DNA from: Thioalkalivibrio sp. AKL19
GTDB lineage: Bacteria > Pseudomonadota > Gammaproteobacteria > Ectothiorhodospirales > Ectothiorhodospiraceae
DNA length: 64,000 nucleotides
Assembly: GCF_000420165.1 (NCBI RefSeq)
Contig: NZ_ATUK01000013.1
Location: forward strand, 124,001 to 188,000
Direction: 5' to 3'
The translations under genes and the position numbers were made by a program. A model generated the notes under the pieces. The model searched no databases, had not been told where the DNA came from, and saw only the letters and a program-made list of their open reading frames with translations. Every line of letters begins with the position of its first letter. The stretch's first letter is position 1. Below are positions 8,951 to 17,291 of the stretch, in pieces.

Positions 8951-9253
8951 TTAAGGAGACGCTGATTTAATCGCGCGTCCGCGCTCGAGTCGCTTTTGCG
9001 TGCGAACAAGGCGCGGTGACTGCCGTGCAGTCATTCTGCACAAGGGAACCGCAACGCAGTTCCCACGCCCGTTGTTATCAAAAACGGCCGGCCGAGCCCC
9101 TGCGTTCAATGGCTTGTGGGGTTGGTGCCCCCTGTTCCCCGATCCTGCGTTGCGCCGCTTGCGGGTAGAACCACTACCCGCTGCACGACGTGCCTTGTCT
9201 CGGAAAACAGGGGGCACCAACGCGGACGTGCGATTAAATCAGCGTCTCCTTAA
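8951..9253. mobile_element. MITE-like non-autonomous element inserted at TTAA
   Basis: Terminal inverted repeats are perfect over 24 bp (8951-8974 and 9230-9253, including the flanking TTAA) and continue to 33 bp with one mismatch; the ends read GGAGACGCTGATTTAATC. TTAA at each outer edge is probably the target-site duplication. Inside lie nested inverted repeats: GTGCAG/CTGCAC (9025-9041), GGGAAC/GTTCCC (9044-9064), GCGGGTAG/CTACCCGC (9161-9181) and a 16-bp pair at 9121-9136 and 9206-9221. At about 300 bp it is too short for a transposase; the open frames inside show no transposase motif. A TTAA target would suit IS5-group YTAR specificity, which is inference. Confidence 0.75.
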
Positions 9254-9332
9254 CCGCACCCCTGTGTCTGCGGTTCAGGGATCGCGACCATGAACCGTTT
9301 CGGCGCGTGGGCGCGGCCCGCGGAGGCCACAG

Positions 9333-11039
9333 TCAGTCCAGACGCAGATCGGCCCAGACCGGGTCGTGGTCCGAGGCGCGCCAGGGGCCCTCGGCGGGTG
9401 CGCGCCCGTCAAACCCGAGGAACCGGGGTTCATCCGCATTGACCGGCCAGGTCGCGCCATCGGTTACGCGTACGCGCAGCGATTCGGGGCCCAGCAGGTA
9501 GTCCAGCTGCCCGGCCTGGCCGCGAAACACATAGGTATGCGCCCGGGCCGGGTTGTCGTGGACGAGATCGCGTTTCCCGGCGGCGGTCAGGGTCCGGATC
9601 GGGTCTTCGGTGGCGTAGGCGTTCAGGTCGCCGAGGATCAGCATGGGGGTGTCGGCATATTCGCCGCGGCGCTGTTCGCGCAGCCATTCCACCAGGCGCT
9701 CGGCCTGCGCGGTGCGGCGTTCGTTCCAGCACCCCTGGCCGCGGTCGATGTCGCCCGCGTCGGGACACCCGCTCTTGGCCTTGAAGTGAACCACCACGGC
9801 ACCGAAACGCTCGTCGGTTCCGGTGGGTGCGAACCAGCCCAGCAGCGGTGGCCGATGGTGCACGTCGTCGCGGTCGGCGGCCGACGCGATCAGGCGCAGG
9901 CGTTCGGGCCGGTAAAGCAGGCCGACCTTGATGGCGTCGTCTCCAGGCGCCGGGTGCGCGACGGCGGCGTACTGGCCGCGTTCGGAGTGCCGTGTGTTCA
10001 GGCGGGTCACCAGCTTGGTGCGGGCGGCTGCGGCATTTTCCAGTTCCACGGCGCCGAGCAGATCCGCGTCCAGTCCCTGGAGCAGGGCGTCCAGCTTGGC
10101 CGTCTGCCGATCGCGTTCCGCCCGGGTCTGTGCGCCGCGCTCGCCCAGGGTGACGAAATCGTTCTCCAGGTTGGCCGTTGCGATGCGGAGGTGGCCCGCC
10201 GCCGGGGCCGGCACGGGTGCCGGTCGTTCCCCGCCGGACCAGTCAATCGTCTCGGTGGGGTGGATGCGATACTCGCCGAAGGCCCGGGTGAGGATGCCGG
10301 TCAGGCCTTCGACCCGGCTTCCCGCGCGGCGGGTGCCCTGGTGGTCGAGATAGGGGATCGGATCGGGGTTGGCACGGTAGCTGCCATCATCGAGTTCGAT
10401 CTGGCGGGCCGCGTCCCGATCCGTCCCCGGGCGCCCGGTCTGGCCGGGATGGATCAGCCGCCCGCCGGCAGCGAGGGTCAGGCTGCCGTAGCGACCGAGG
10501 TCGTGGTTGGCGGTCACGGTTAGTGCCTGCGTCAGGCGCACACGCAGGTCGCGGTGTTCGTCGAGGCGGTCGGCATCCTCGGGCAGGCGCAACGGGATGG
10601 GGTCGGGCAGGCCCGCGTGGCCGCAGTTTTCCACCCGATGCAGGCGCGAGACTTGCGGCCGGCCGCGGTGGCGGCTGAAGTCACCGTGCACCTCCAGACG
10701 CTGTCCGGCCTCGACCGGGTCCTGACGCGGGGCATAGACGAACAGGCCCGTGGCATCCGCCCCCGATCCCTGTTGCAGATAGAACCCGTCGAGCTGGTCG
10801 GGCCCCATGAATACGCCGGTCGCGACGCCTTCGACGATGACGGCGTTGCCCTCGGCGACCTGTCCCGCCCGGAGTTCGGAGAGCGGCGTCCGCTCGGCGC
10901 CGGGATCGGGACAGGCGACCCGGGCCTGTGCCGGGCCCGCGGTCCACAGCGCCAGCAGGACCACGGCCATCGCCCCCGCGGCGGTGGTGGCCCTGGGGCG
11001 GGTTGTACAAGCCGGGGATGCAGGGTTCAGCCGATCCAT
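9333..11039 (-). CDS. Secreted endonuclease/exonuclease/phosphatase-fold nuclease (ExeM/NucH-like)
   Basis: 568 residues. A long signal peptide (hydrophobic 20-35, likely cleavage after AQA at 39) indicates export. Residues ~50-150 look like an OB-fold region (GQVAEGNAVIVEGVATGVF, GFYLQQGSG), then from about 290 comes an exonuclease-endonuclease-phosphatase domain: IATANLENDF, AVELEN (metal-binding Glu), LGDLNAY and the terminal ASDHDPV. This order matches extracellular nucleases such as ExeM, which degrade extracellular DNA during biofilm turnover or phosphate scavenging. It is transcribed toward the MITE-containing region and lies 19 bp downstream of the NsrR-like gene, so the two could share a transcript. 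Confidence 0.85.
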   Translation of the reverse strand: MDRLNPASPACTTRPRATTAAGAMAVVLLALWTAGPAQARVACPDPGAERTPLSELRAGQVAEGNAVIVEGVATGVFMGPDQLDGFYLQQGSGADATGLFVYAPRQDPVEAGQRLEVHGDFSRHRGRPQVSRLHRVENCGHAGLPDPIPLRLPEDADRLDEHRDLRVRLTQALTVTANHDLGRYGSLTLAAGGRLIHPGQTGRPGTDRDAARQIELDDGSYRANPDPIPYLDHQGTRRAGSRVEGLTGILTRAFGEYRIHPTETIDWSGGERPAPVPAPAAGHLRIATANLENDFVTLGERGAQTRAERDRQTAKLDALLQGLDADLLGAVELENAAAARTKLVTRLNTRHSERGQYAAVAHPAPGDDAIKVGLLYRPERLRLIASAADRDDVHHRPPLLGWFAPTGTDERFGAVVVHFKAKSGCPDAGDIDRGQGCWNERRTAQAERLVEWLREQRRGEYADTPMLILGDLNAYATEDPIRTLTAAGKRDLVHDNPARAHTYVFRGQAGQLDYLLGPESLRVRVTDGATWPVNADEPRFLGFDGRAPAEGPWRASDHDPVWADLRLD

Positions 11040-11058
11040 GGCCGAAGGATAAGGGTGT

Positions 11059-11496
11059 TCAGGCGCTCTTGCTGGGATTCAGCAGTCCGTAGAGATAGTC
11101 CGGGGCCTGGGTAACGTCCGCGATGGTGTAGCGATCGAGCACAGCCAGGAACGCATCGCGGGCATCATTGAGCACGCCACGCAGCTGGCAGCCGGGCAGG
11201 ATCGGGCAGACGGGGTTCTCGCAGTCGACCACGTTCAGGTTGGGCTCCATGTCGCGGATGACGCTGCCCACGTTGATCTCGCCCGGCTCACAGGCGAGCG
11301 AGATGCCGCCCCCCTTGCCGCGGCGGGTGATGATGTAGCCCTTCTGACCGAGCTGGTGGACGATCTTGACCAGATGGTTGCGCGGAATCGAGAACTGTTC
11401 GGAGATGTCACTGACGGTCACGCGCTGTTCGCGCGGCTGGACGGTGAGGTACATCAGGACACGAAGGGAGAAGTCGGTATAACGGGTGAGTTGCAT
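11059..11496 (-). CDS. nsrR: Rrf2-family regulator, NsrR-like (nitric-oxide sensor)
   Basis: 145 residues: winged helix-turn-helix in the first ~80 residues (MQLTRYTDFSLRVLMYL, FSIPRNHLVKIVHQLG, TRRGKGGGISLA) and a three-cysteine cluster ligand loop DCENPVCPILPGC, spaced C-x4-C-x5-C as in E. coli NsrR (C91, C96, C102). NsrR binds a [4Fe-4S] or [2Fe-2S] cluster and represses NO-defence genes until NO damages the cluster. No NO-detoxifying gene is adjacent; the divergent neighbour is a chemoreceptor and the downstream gene a secreted nuclease, so its targets may be elsewhere. Confidence 0.88.
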   Translation of the reverse strand: MQLTRYTDFSLRVLMYLTVQPREQRVTVSDISEQFSIPRNHLVKIVHQLGQKGYIITRRGKGGGISLACEPGEINVGSVIRDMEPNLNVVDCENPVCPILPGCQLRGVLNDARDAFLAVLDRYTIADVTQAPDYLYGLLNPSKSA

Positions 11497-11519
11497 AGGG
11501 GGATCGTCGGCTGGTTTCG

Positions 11520-11545
11520 AAGGATATGCTTGAACGTATATTTCG
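11520..11545. promoter_or_regulatory. Possible NsrR-type operator between nsrR and the chemoreceptor
   Basis: The AT-rich patch with half-sites ATATGCTT and ATATACGTT (opposite strands, around a TTnAA centre) lies 24-49 bp before the regulator's ATG, in otherwise GC-rich DNA. The symmetry and the AA...TT ends loosely recall the NsrR consensus of inverted AAGATGCATTT-like arms. The match is imperfect. If real it would allow autoregulation. The rest of 11497-11742 shows no gene. Confidence 0.3.
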
Positions 11546-11742
11546 TTGAACCTTAATCGCTCCGGACTTTCGTCACAAGCGCGGTGGTCACGACGTTAGG
11601 GCAGTACGCGTCCGTTACCGACCCGGAGTCGCTTCAACAGTTCCGGACGAGCGTTGTGCTGGAAGCGACCGGGACCTTCAGGATTGCCACCGTGGGCCGT
11701 TAACGTGCAATGGCCGGGATGGACTGGGACCAGGGGGATTCA

Positions 11743-13050
11743 ATGGAGCGGGGAAACGGGTGGCTGAGTGGCCTTTCGCTGGCGGGGCGTTTCTCGCTCG
11801 CGCTGAGCGGCATCGTCGGGGTGTTCTTTCTGATCGCGGCCGCGGCGGTGTTCTGGCACACGGCGACCCTGAAAAGCGGCATGGAGAGCACGCTGACCGG
11901 GGTGATGCAGCAGCACGAGACCACGCCGGCCCTGGAGGCCGAAGTGGCGGCCGAGGTGGACCGCCTGCTTGAGCTCGCGGCCTGGCAGGTCAACGCGATG
12001 ATGCTGGGCGTCGCGATCGGCGTCGTCGTGGTGGTGTACTTCCTGTTCGTGTTCATGATCCGGCGGCGCCTGGCCCGGCTGGCGACGCGATTCCGCGCGG
12101 TATCGGAGGGCGAGGGCGATCTGCGTCAGCGTATCGAGGCGCCCAGAAATGACGGGATCGACCGGCTGGCGCGGCTGTTCAATGCCTTCATCGAGCGCCT
12201 GCAAGGCATGGTGTCGGAGATGGTGGAACATGCCCGCGAGCTGGGCGATTCCGTCGGCACGCTGCACCGGGTGGCGGAGGAGACCAACCAGGAGGTGCGG
12301 CAACAGCAGGCCCGTCTGGGGCAGGTTGCCACGGCGATGAACCAGATGACGGCTTCCGCCGAGGAGATCGCCCGGAACGCCCGTACGGCTTCCGAGGCCG
12401 CCGATCAGGCGGAGAGCGAGACACGCAACGGATCGGAGGTCGTGGATGCCACGGTCCGGACGATGCGCGAACTGGCCAGCGAGATCGGGACCGCGAACGC
12501 CGAGGTGTCGCGGCTGCAGACCGAATCGGACCAGATCGGGTCGGTCCTCGACGTGATTCGGGGAATCGCCGAGCAGACCAACCTCCTGGCCCTGAATGCC
12601 GCCATCGAGGCCGCTCGTGCCGGAGAGCAGGGACGGGGATTCGCCGTGGTGGCCGACGAGGTACGCACGCTCGCCACCCGGACGCAGGAGTCCACGACCG
12701 AGATCCAGGCGATGATCGAGCGGCTGCAGGGCGGCGCGCGTTCGGCGGCCAGCGCGATGGAGCGCAGCCGCGAAAGGGGCGAGGCCGGGGTGGACGAGGC
12801 CGCCGGGGCCGGCGAGGCCCTGCACGCCATTCGGTCCGCGGTCGAACGCATCCGGCATCTCAACAACGAGATCTCGGGGGCGGTGTCACAACAGGCGGAG
12901 GTCGCGCGCGAGGTCGACGGGACCCTCACCGAGGTCAGCCAGGGGGCGCAGGTCACGGCGGGCAATGCCGAGGCCACCGCCAGCGAGACCGATGCCCTGG
13001 TGGGGCGGATCGAGCAGCTGCGGGGGCTGACCACGCAATTCCGGGTCTGA
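11743..13050 (+). CDS. Methyl-accepting chemotaxis protein
   Basis: 435 residues. Two membrane helices (about 17-38 and 85-106) bracket a very short periplasmic segment of ~46 residues, so there is no room for a usual ligand-binding domain. A HAMP domain (~107-160) leads to a signalling coiled coil whose hairpin tip is intact ([34 protein letters not shown]). The receptor would control CheA through CheW. The ATG at 11743 is preceded by AGGGGGAT; an ATG 33 bp earlier has no such site. It is divergent from the NsrR-like gene. With its minimal periplasmic part it may sense membrane state or a partner protein. Confidence 0.9.
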   Translation: MERGNGWLSGLSLAGRFSLALSGIVGVFFLIAAAAVFWHTATLKSGMESTLTGVMQQHETTPALEAEVAAEVDRLLELAAWQVNAMMLGVAIGVVVVVYFLFVFMIRRRLARLATRFRAVSEGEGDLRQRIEAPRNDGIDRLARLFNAFIERLQGMVSEMVEHARELGDSVGTLHRVAEETNQEVRQQQARLGQVATAMNQMTASAEEIARNARTASEAADQAESETRNGSEVVDATVRTMRELASEIGTANAEVSRLQTESDQIGSVLDVIRGIAEQTNLLALNAAIEAARAGEQGRGFAVVADEVRTLATRTQESTTEIQAMIERLQGGARSAASAMERSRERGEAGVDEAAGAGEALHAIRSAVERIRHLNNEISGAVSQQAEVAREVDGTLTEVSQGAQVTAGNAEATASETDALVGRIEQLRGLTTQFRV

Positions 13051-13169
13051 CCCGCCGCGGGTGGGGTGCGTGAACCGGGTACCTGCCCGGGTGCGATACG
13101 ATTCCCGGCGTGTTCCGGGCGTTTTCCGTATACTGCGCCCCGCCTCGGGATCACGGAGTCGCTCCTGCA

Positions 13170-14051
13170 ATGACAGTCTGGGTCGCCATCCTGCTCGGGA
13201 TCGTGCAGGGCATCTTCATGTTTCTGCCAGTCAGTTCGACCGCCCATCTGGTCCTGACCCAGCACTGGCTCATCCGCCAGGGCGAACCTCTGCCACCGCC
13301 CGAAAGCCCGGAGATGATCCTCTTCGACCTGGTGGTGCATGTCGGCACCCTGGTCTCGATCGTCTTCGTCTTCCGCAAGAGCCTGGTCCGGCTCACCGGC
13401 GGGATTGCCCGGGAGAGCTGGCAATGGGCCGCGGCCCGTGGGTCGGCCGGACGTGAAATGCTGTTCCTGCGCCTGGCCCTGCTGGTTGTGCTCTCGGTGT
13501 TCGCCACCGCGGTGGTCGGTTTCACCCTGAAGGCGGGCTTCGAGCAGGTGTTTGCCCACCCGACTCTTATTGCGGGCACGCTGAGCCTGACCGGGGTACT
13601 GCTGTGGTGGACGGACCGGCTCCAGCGCCGCCCCCTGGGCCTGCGCCAATTGAGCCCGAAGATTGCCACCATCATCGGCGTGGCTCAGGGCTTTGCGCTG
13701 ATCCCGGGGCTCTCGCGCAGCGGCATGACCATCACCTTCGCCCTGTTTACCGGGCTCAAGCGGCGCTGGGCGGCGGAGTACAGCTTCTTCCTCGCGATTC
13801 CGACCATCCTCGCCGCCACTGCGGTGCAGTCGCTGGATGTTCTGAACGGCAACGGGCTGGGGGAGCTGAACTGGACGGCCCTGGCGGTTGGCTTCGTGGT
13901 CTCCGCCCTGGTCGGCATCGTGTCGCTGAAGATGGTCCTGTTCTTCCTGTACCGCGCCAACCTCAAGGTCTTCTCGTTCTACCTCTGGGCGCTGGCGCTG
14001 CTGGTCCTGTTCGGTTTCCTCGACGTGGAGATCATGTACAGCGGCAAGTAA
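13170..14051 (+). CDS. uppP: Undecaprenyl-diphosphatase (UppP/BacA family), altered active-site motif
   Basis: 293 residues, hydrophobic throughout, with the two family motifs: QGIFMFLPVSSTAHL near residues 13-27 and PGLSRSGMT at 179-187. UppP removes a phosphate from undecaprenyl diphosphate so the carrier can be reused in peptidoglycan and polysaccharide export; high activity gives bacitracin resistance. The canonical (E/Q)xxxE motif (EGLTE in E. coli) reads QGIFM here, so the second, functionally important glutamate is Met17. STGH is also STAH. It may be a variant subfamily or a paralogue with changed activity. The ATG at 13170 places the first helix at the N-terminus as in the family. Confidence 0.85.
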   Translation: MTVWVAILLGIVQGIFMFLPVSSTAHLVLTQHWLIRQGEPLPPPESPEMILFDLVVHVGTLVSIVFVFRKSLVRLTGGIARESWQWAAARGSAGREMLFLRLALLVVLSVFATAVVGFTLKAGFEQVFAHPTLIAGTLSLTGVLLWWTDRLQRRPLGLRQLSPKIATIIGVAQGFALIPGLSRSGMTITFALFTGLKRRWAAEYSFFLAIPTILAATAVQSLDVLNGNGLGELNWTALAVGFVVSALVGIVSLKMVLFFLYRANLKVFSFYLWALALLVLFGFLDVEIMYSGK

Positions 14052-14061
14052 GCGGGCCGGC

Positions 14062-16584
14062 TCATTCCGGGCCCCGCAGTACGGCCAGCGGTGCCTGATC
14101 CAGCACCCGTCGGGTTCCCAGCCAGCCCGCCAGGGCAATCCCCAGCGTCCCGCCGCCGATCCCGTATACAAAGGTCAGCGGGTTCACGCTGTAGTCGAAC
14201 TCGAACACCTGCCAGGCGAGCAGGGCGCCAACCGCGGTGGCGATGACGGCCGCCAGCAAGCCGGCCAGCAACCCCAGGGCCCCGAACTCGGCCAGCAGCC
14301 CGTTGCGGATATGCTCGCGGCGTGCCCCGAGGGTGCGCAGCAGGGCGGCTTCGCGCCGGCGTACGTCGCGGGTGGCCTGAACCGCCGCATACAGCACGGT
14401 CAGGCCGGCGATCAGCGTGAACAGGAAGACGTATTCAACCGCTCGCGTGGCCTGGTCCATCACGTCGCGCACCTGGGCCAGGATCGCGCTGACGTCGATG
14501 GCCGATACCGCGGGGAACTCCCGCAGCCACTGGTTCTGTGCCGAGCGCTGGTCGTCGGGCACGTGCATGGCCGTGATGAAGGTGCGCGGCTGCTCGTCCA
14601 GCAGCCCAGGGGGCCCGATGACGAAGAAATTGACCTGGAAACTGTCCCAGTTGACCTCACGGACGCTGGTGATCGGGCTCCGGATGGCCTGCCCGCCGAC
14701 CCGGAAGGTCAGGTAATCCCCGATCTCGAGGTCGAAACGCTCCATCAGGCCGGCCTCGACCGACCAGCCCGTATCGGGATCCTGTCCTTGCGCGTCGAAC
14801 CAGTGCCCGTCGACGATCCGGTTGTGCTCGGGCGGGGTTTCCGCATATGACAGGTTGAACTCGCGGTCCACCAGCCGGCGGTCGCGATCGTCGTCGAAGT
14901 CCTCCGGACGCACCCGGTCGTCATTAATCTCGATCAGGCGCCCGCGGATCATCGGGTCGAGTTGCGGGCGCTCGAGCCCGGCGGCCTCCACGCGGTCCGC
15001 AAACGCCTGTTCCTGCCCCGGCTGGATGTTGATGAAGAACTGGTTGGGCGCGTCCTCCGGGATGCTGGCATCCCAGGCCTCCAGCAGGTCGACCCGGACG
15101 ATGGCCAGCAACAGGAGCGCGAGGATCCCGACACTGAACGCGACCAGCTGGACCGCACTCAACCCCCCGCGCCGGGACAGGTTGGCCAGGCCGAAGCGCA
15201 GGGCCATGCCGCCGCGATTGCGCAGCGGCCGAAGGGCCAGCACCAGCGCCATGCCCAGCACCGACAGCAGGGCGATGGCCAGGGCTGTCCCCAGCAGGAC
15301 CCAGGCAGCCAGTCCGGGATCGGCCGCCTGCCAGTAGAGCAGGCCGCCAAAGGCCAGAAGCGCCAGTGCCCCGGATAACCACACCGAGGTGGGCGGCAGC
15401 CCAAGGTCGCGCCGGAGGACGCGCAAGGGCGAGACCTGGCCGATGCGCAGCAGCGCGGGCAGGGCGAAGCCCACGGCCGTGATCATCCCGACCCCGATGC
15501 CCGCGATCACTGGGCGCCATCCGGGCGGCGGCAGATCGCCGGCCAGCCAGTCCCCGAGCAGCGCCGCCAGGACAAACTGGGCGGCAAAGCCGATCGCCAG
15601 GCCGATCCCGCTGGCCACCAGGGCGACCAGCACGACCCGACCGAAATAGGTCAGCAGGACCTGGCGGCCGCTGGCGCCCAGCGCGCGCATCACCGCGGCC
15701 GGATCGGCGCGGCGCTGGGCAAAGTGGTGAGCGGCTACGGCGATCGCCGCTCCGGCGAGCAGCACGGCCATCAGCGAGGCGAGCCCGAGGAATCGCTCGG
15801 CGCGTTCGATCGCGGTACGCAGTTCCGGGTTGGCGTCTTCCAGCCCCAGCAGGCGCTGACCCGATTCCAGTTCGTCCTCCAGCCAGCCACGGAATCCCTC
15901 AACCCCGGCACTCGGGCCCGCGGCAAAGAATTCGTAGCGCACCCGGCTCCCGGGGCCGATGAGGCCGCTGGCCTCGAGGTCGTCGAACGCGAGCATCAGG
16001 CGGGGGGCAATATCGAGCAGGTTGCTGCCGCGGTCCGGCTCGTGGGTGATCACGCCGGTGACCTCCAGATCGAGGTCGCCGACCTCGACCCGGTCTCCGG
16101 TCTCGATTCGAAGGGCGTCAAGCAGCGCCGGCTCGAGCCAGGCCGTCCCGGGCTCCGGGCCCAGGTCACGAGTCTGTTCGTCGGCGTCTCGTCCAGGCCG
16201 GATCCGCGCCTCGCCCTTGAGCGGCCAGCTCGACTCCACCGCACGCAGGGCCGCCAGGCGGGATTCGTCGTCGGTGGAAAAGACCACACTGGGCAGAGAG
16301 GCTGTCCGGGCCGTTTCCAGGCCGTATTCGGCGGCTTCGGCCGGCCAGCCCGCCGGCAGGGGGTTGTCGCTGACGACCGCCAGGTCGCCACCCAGAAGCG
16401 CGGTGGCCTGCTGGGCCATGCCCCGGTCGACCCGGTCGGTGAAGAAGCCGACGGCCGCGACCGCGGCGACCGCCACCACCAGGGCGGCGGCCAGTACCCG
16501 TAGCTCGGCCGAGCGCCATTCGCGCCAGGTGCCCCTTAGCAGCGCGCGCAGGGGCCCGCGGCCCCGGTTCCGGGTCAAGGTCAT
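14062..16584 (-). CDS. ybbP: ABC transporter permease, YbbP family (FtsX-like)
   Basis: 840 residues, matching the large duplicated FtsX-type permeases. Hydrophobic segments occur near the N-terminus (VLAAALVVAVAAVAAVGFF), in a middle group (~260-480) and at the C-terminus (~715-830), with large extracytoplasmic loops between. The start ATG overlaps the stop of the ATPase gene as ATGA; upstream in-frame codons lie within the ATPase. With the ATPase it forms a YbbA-YbbP type complex; the E. coli genes lie beside tesA, as here, and their substrate is unknown, although lipid or toxic-product handling has been proposed. Confidence 0.9.
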   Translation of the reverse strand: MTLTRNRGRGPLRALLRGTWREWRSAELRVLAAALVVAVAAVAAVGFFTDRVDRGMAQQATALLGGDLAVVSDNPLPAGWPAEAAEYGLETARTASLPSVVFSTDDESRLAALRAVESSWPLKGEARIRPGRDADEQTRDLGPEPGTAWLEPALLDALRIETGDRVEVGDLDLEVTGVITHEPDRGSNLLDIAPRLMLAFDDLEASGLIGPGSRVRYEFFAAGPSAGVEGFRGWLEDELESGQRLLGLEDANPELRTAIERAERFLGLASLMAVLLAGAAIAVAAHHFAQRRADPAAVMRALGASGRQVLLTYFGRVVLVALVASGIGLAIGFAAQFVLAALLGDWLAGDLPPPGWRPVIAGIGVGMITAVGFALPALLRIGQVSPLRVLRRDLGLPPTSVWLSGALALLAFGGLLYWQAADPGLAAWVLLGTALAIALLSVLGMALVLALRPLRNRGGMALRFGLANLSRRGGLSAVQLVAFSVGILALLLLAIVRVDLLEAWDASIPEDAPNQFFINIQPGQEQAFADRVEAAGLERPQLDPMIRGRLIEINDDRVRPEDFDDDRDRRLVDREFNLSYAETPPEHNRIVDGHWFDAQGQDPDTGWSVEAGLMERFDLEIGDYLTFRVGGQAIRSPITSVREVNWDSFQVNFFVIGPPGLLDEQPRTFITAMHVPDDQRSAQNQWLREFPAVSAIDVSAILAQVRDVMDQATRAVEYVFLFTLIAGLTVLYAAVQATRDVRRREAALLRTLGARREHIRNGLLAEFGALGLLAGLLAAVIATAVGALLAWQVFEFDYSVNPLTFVYGIGGGTLGIALAGWLGTRRVLDQAPLAVLRGPE

Positions 16585-17291
16585 GCCAGCACACCGTCCT
16601 GAATGGAGATAATGCGATCGCATTGCCCGGCGATTTCGGGGTCATGCGTGACCAGCACCAGGGCCGTGGCCGGTCCGTCGCGGTCGGGATGTCGCGCCAG
16701 CCCGAACAGCAGTTCGATGATCCGGTGGCCGGTCTTGCCGTCGAGGTTCCCCGTGGGTTCGTCGGCGAAGAGCACGGCCGGGTGATCGACGATCGCGCGG
16801 GCAATGGCCACGCGCTGCTGTTCGCCACCGGAAAGCTGGTGCGGATAGTGCGCGGCACGCTCGGACAGGCCCACCCGCTCCAGGGCCTGTTCGGCCCAGA
16901 GGCTCAGCGTCTCCTGGTCACGGCCGGCATGGGCCGGGTTGAGCTCCAGCGGCAGCAGGGTGTTCTCCATCGCCGTCAGGGCGGGCAGTAACTGGAACGA
17001 CTGGAACACGAAACCGACCCGGCCGGCACGCAGCGCCGCCCGGCCGTCCTCGTTCAGTTCGCTGATCGTTTGTCCGAGCAGGCGAACTTCTCCCGCGCTC
17101 GGGGCGTCCAGACCTGCGAGCAACCCGAGGAGGGTGGACTTTCCGGAGCCCGAAGCTCCGAGGATCGCCACCGTCTCACCCGCCTGGACCGCCAGCGAGA
17201 TGCCGCGCAGGATGTCCAGGGGGCCGCTGGGTCCGTTGATCCGCTGCTCGAGGTCCCGGGCTTCCAGTACAAATGACGAGGATGCATCCAT
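16581..17291 (-). CDS. ybbA: ABC transporter ATP-binding protein, YbbA family
   Basis: 236 residues, LolD/MacB-type ATPase. Walker A GASGSGKST at 45-53, Q-loop in FVFQSFQLLP, signature LSGGEQQRVAIARA, Walker B AVLFADEPTGNLDG and the switch histidine in LVTHDP are all present. It would drive the FtsX-like permease encoded next. Its ATG at 17291-17289 and the ATG of the divergent esterase at 17290-17292 overlap in the tetranucleotide CATG, so the promoter must lie inside the esterase gene or the true start is slightly internal. Confidence 0.94.
   Translation of the reverse strand: MDASSSFVLEARDLEQRINGPSGPLDILRGISLAVQAGETVAILGASGSGKSTLLGLLAGLDAPSAGEVRLLGQTISELNEDGRAALRAGRVGFVFQSFQLLPALTAMENTLLPLELNPAHAGRDQETLSLWAEQALERVGLSERAAHYPHQLSGGEQQRVAIARAIVDHPAVLFADEPTGNLDGKTGHRIIELLFGLARHPDRDGPATALVLVTHDPEIAGQCDRIISIQDGVLA

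Noticed and set aside
9000-9293. A short frame inside the MITE-like element, and one on the other strand
   Set aside because: They run through the terminal repeats, lack a ribosome-binding site and show no transposase motif.
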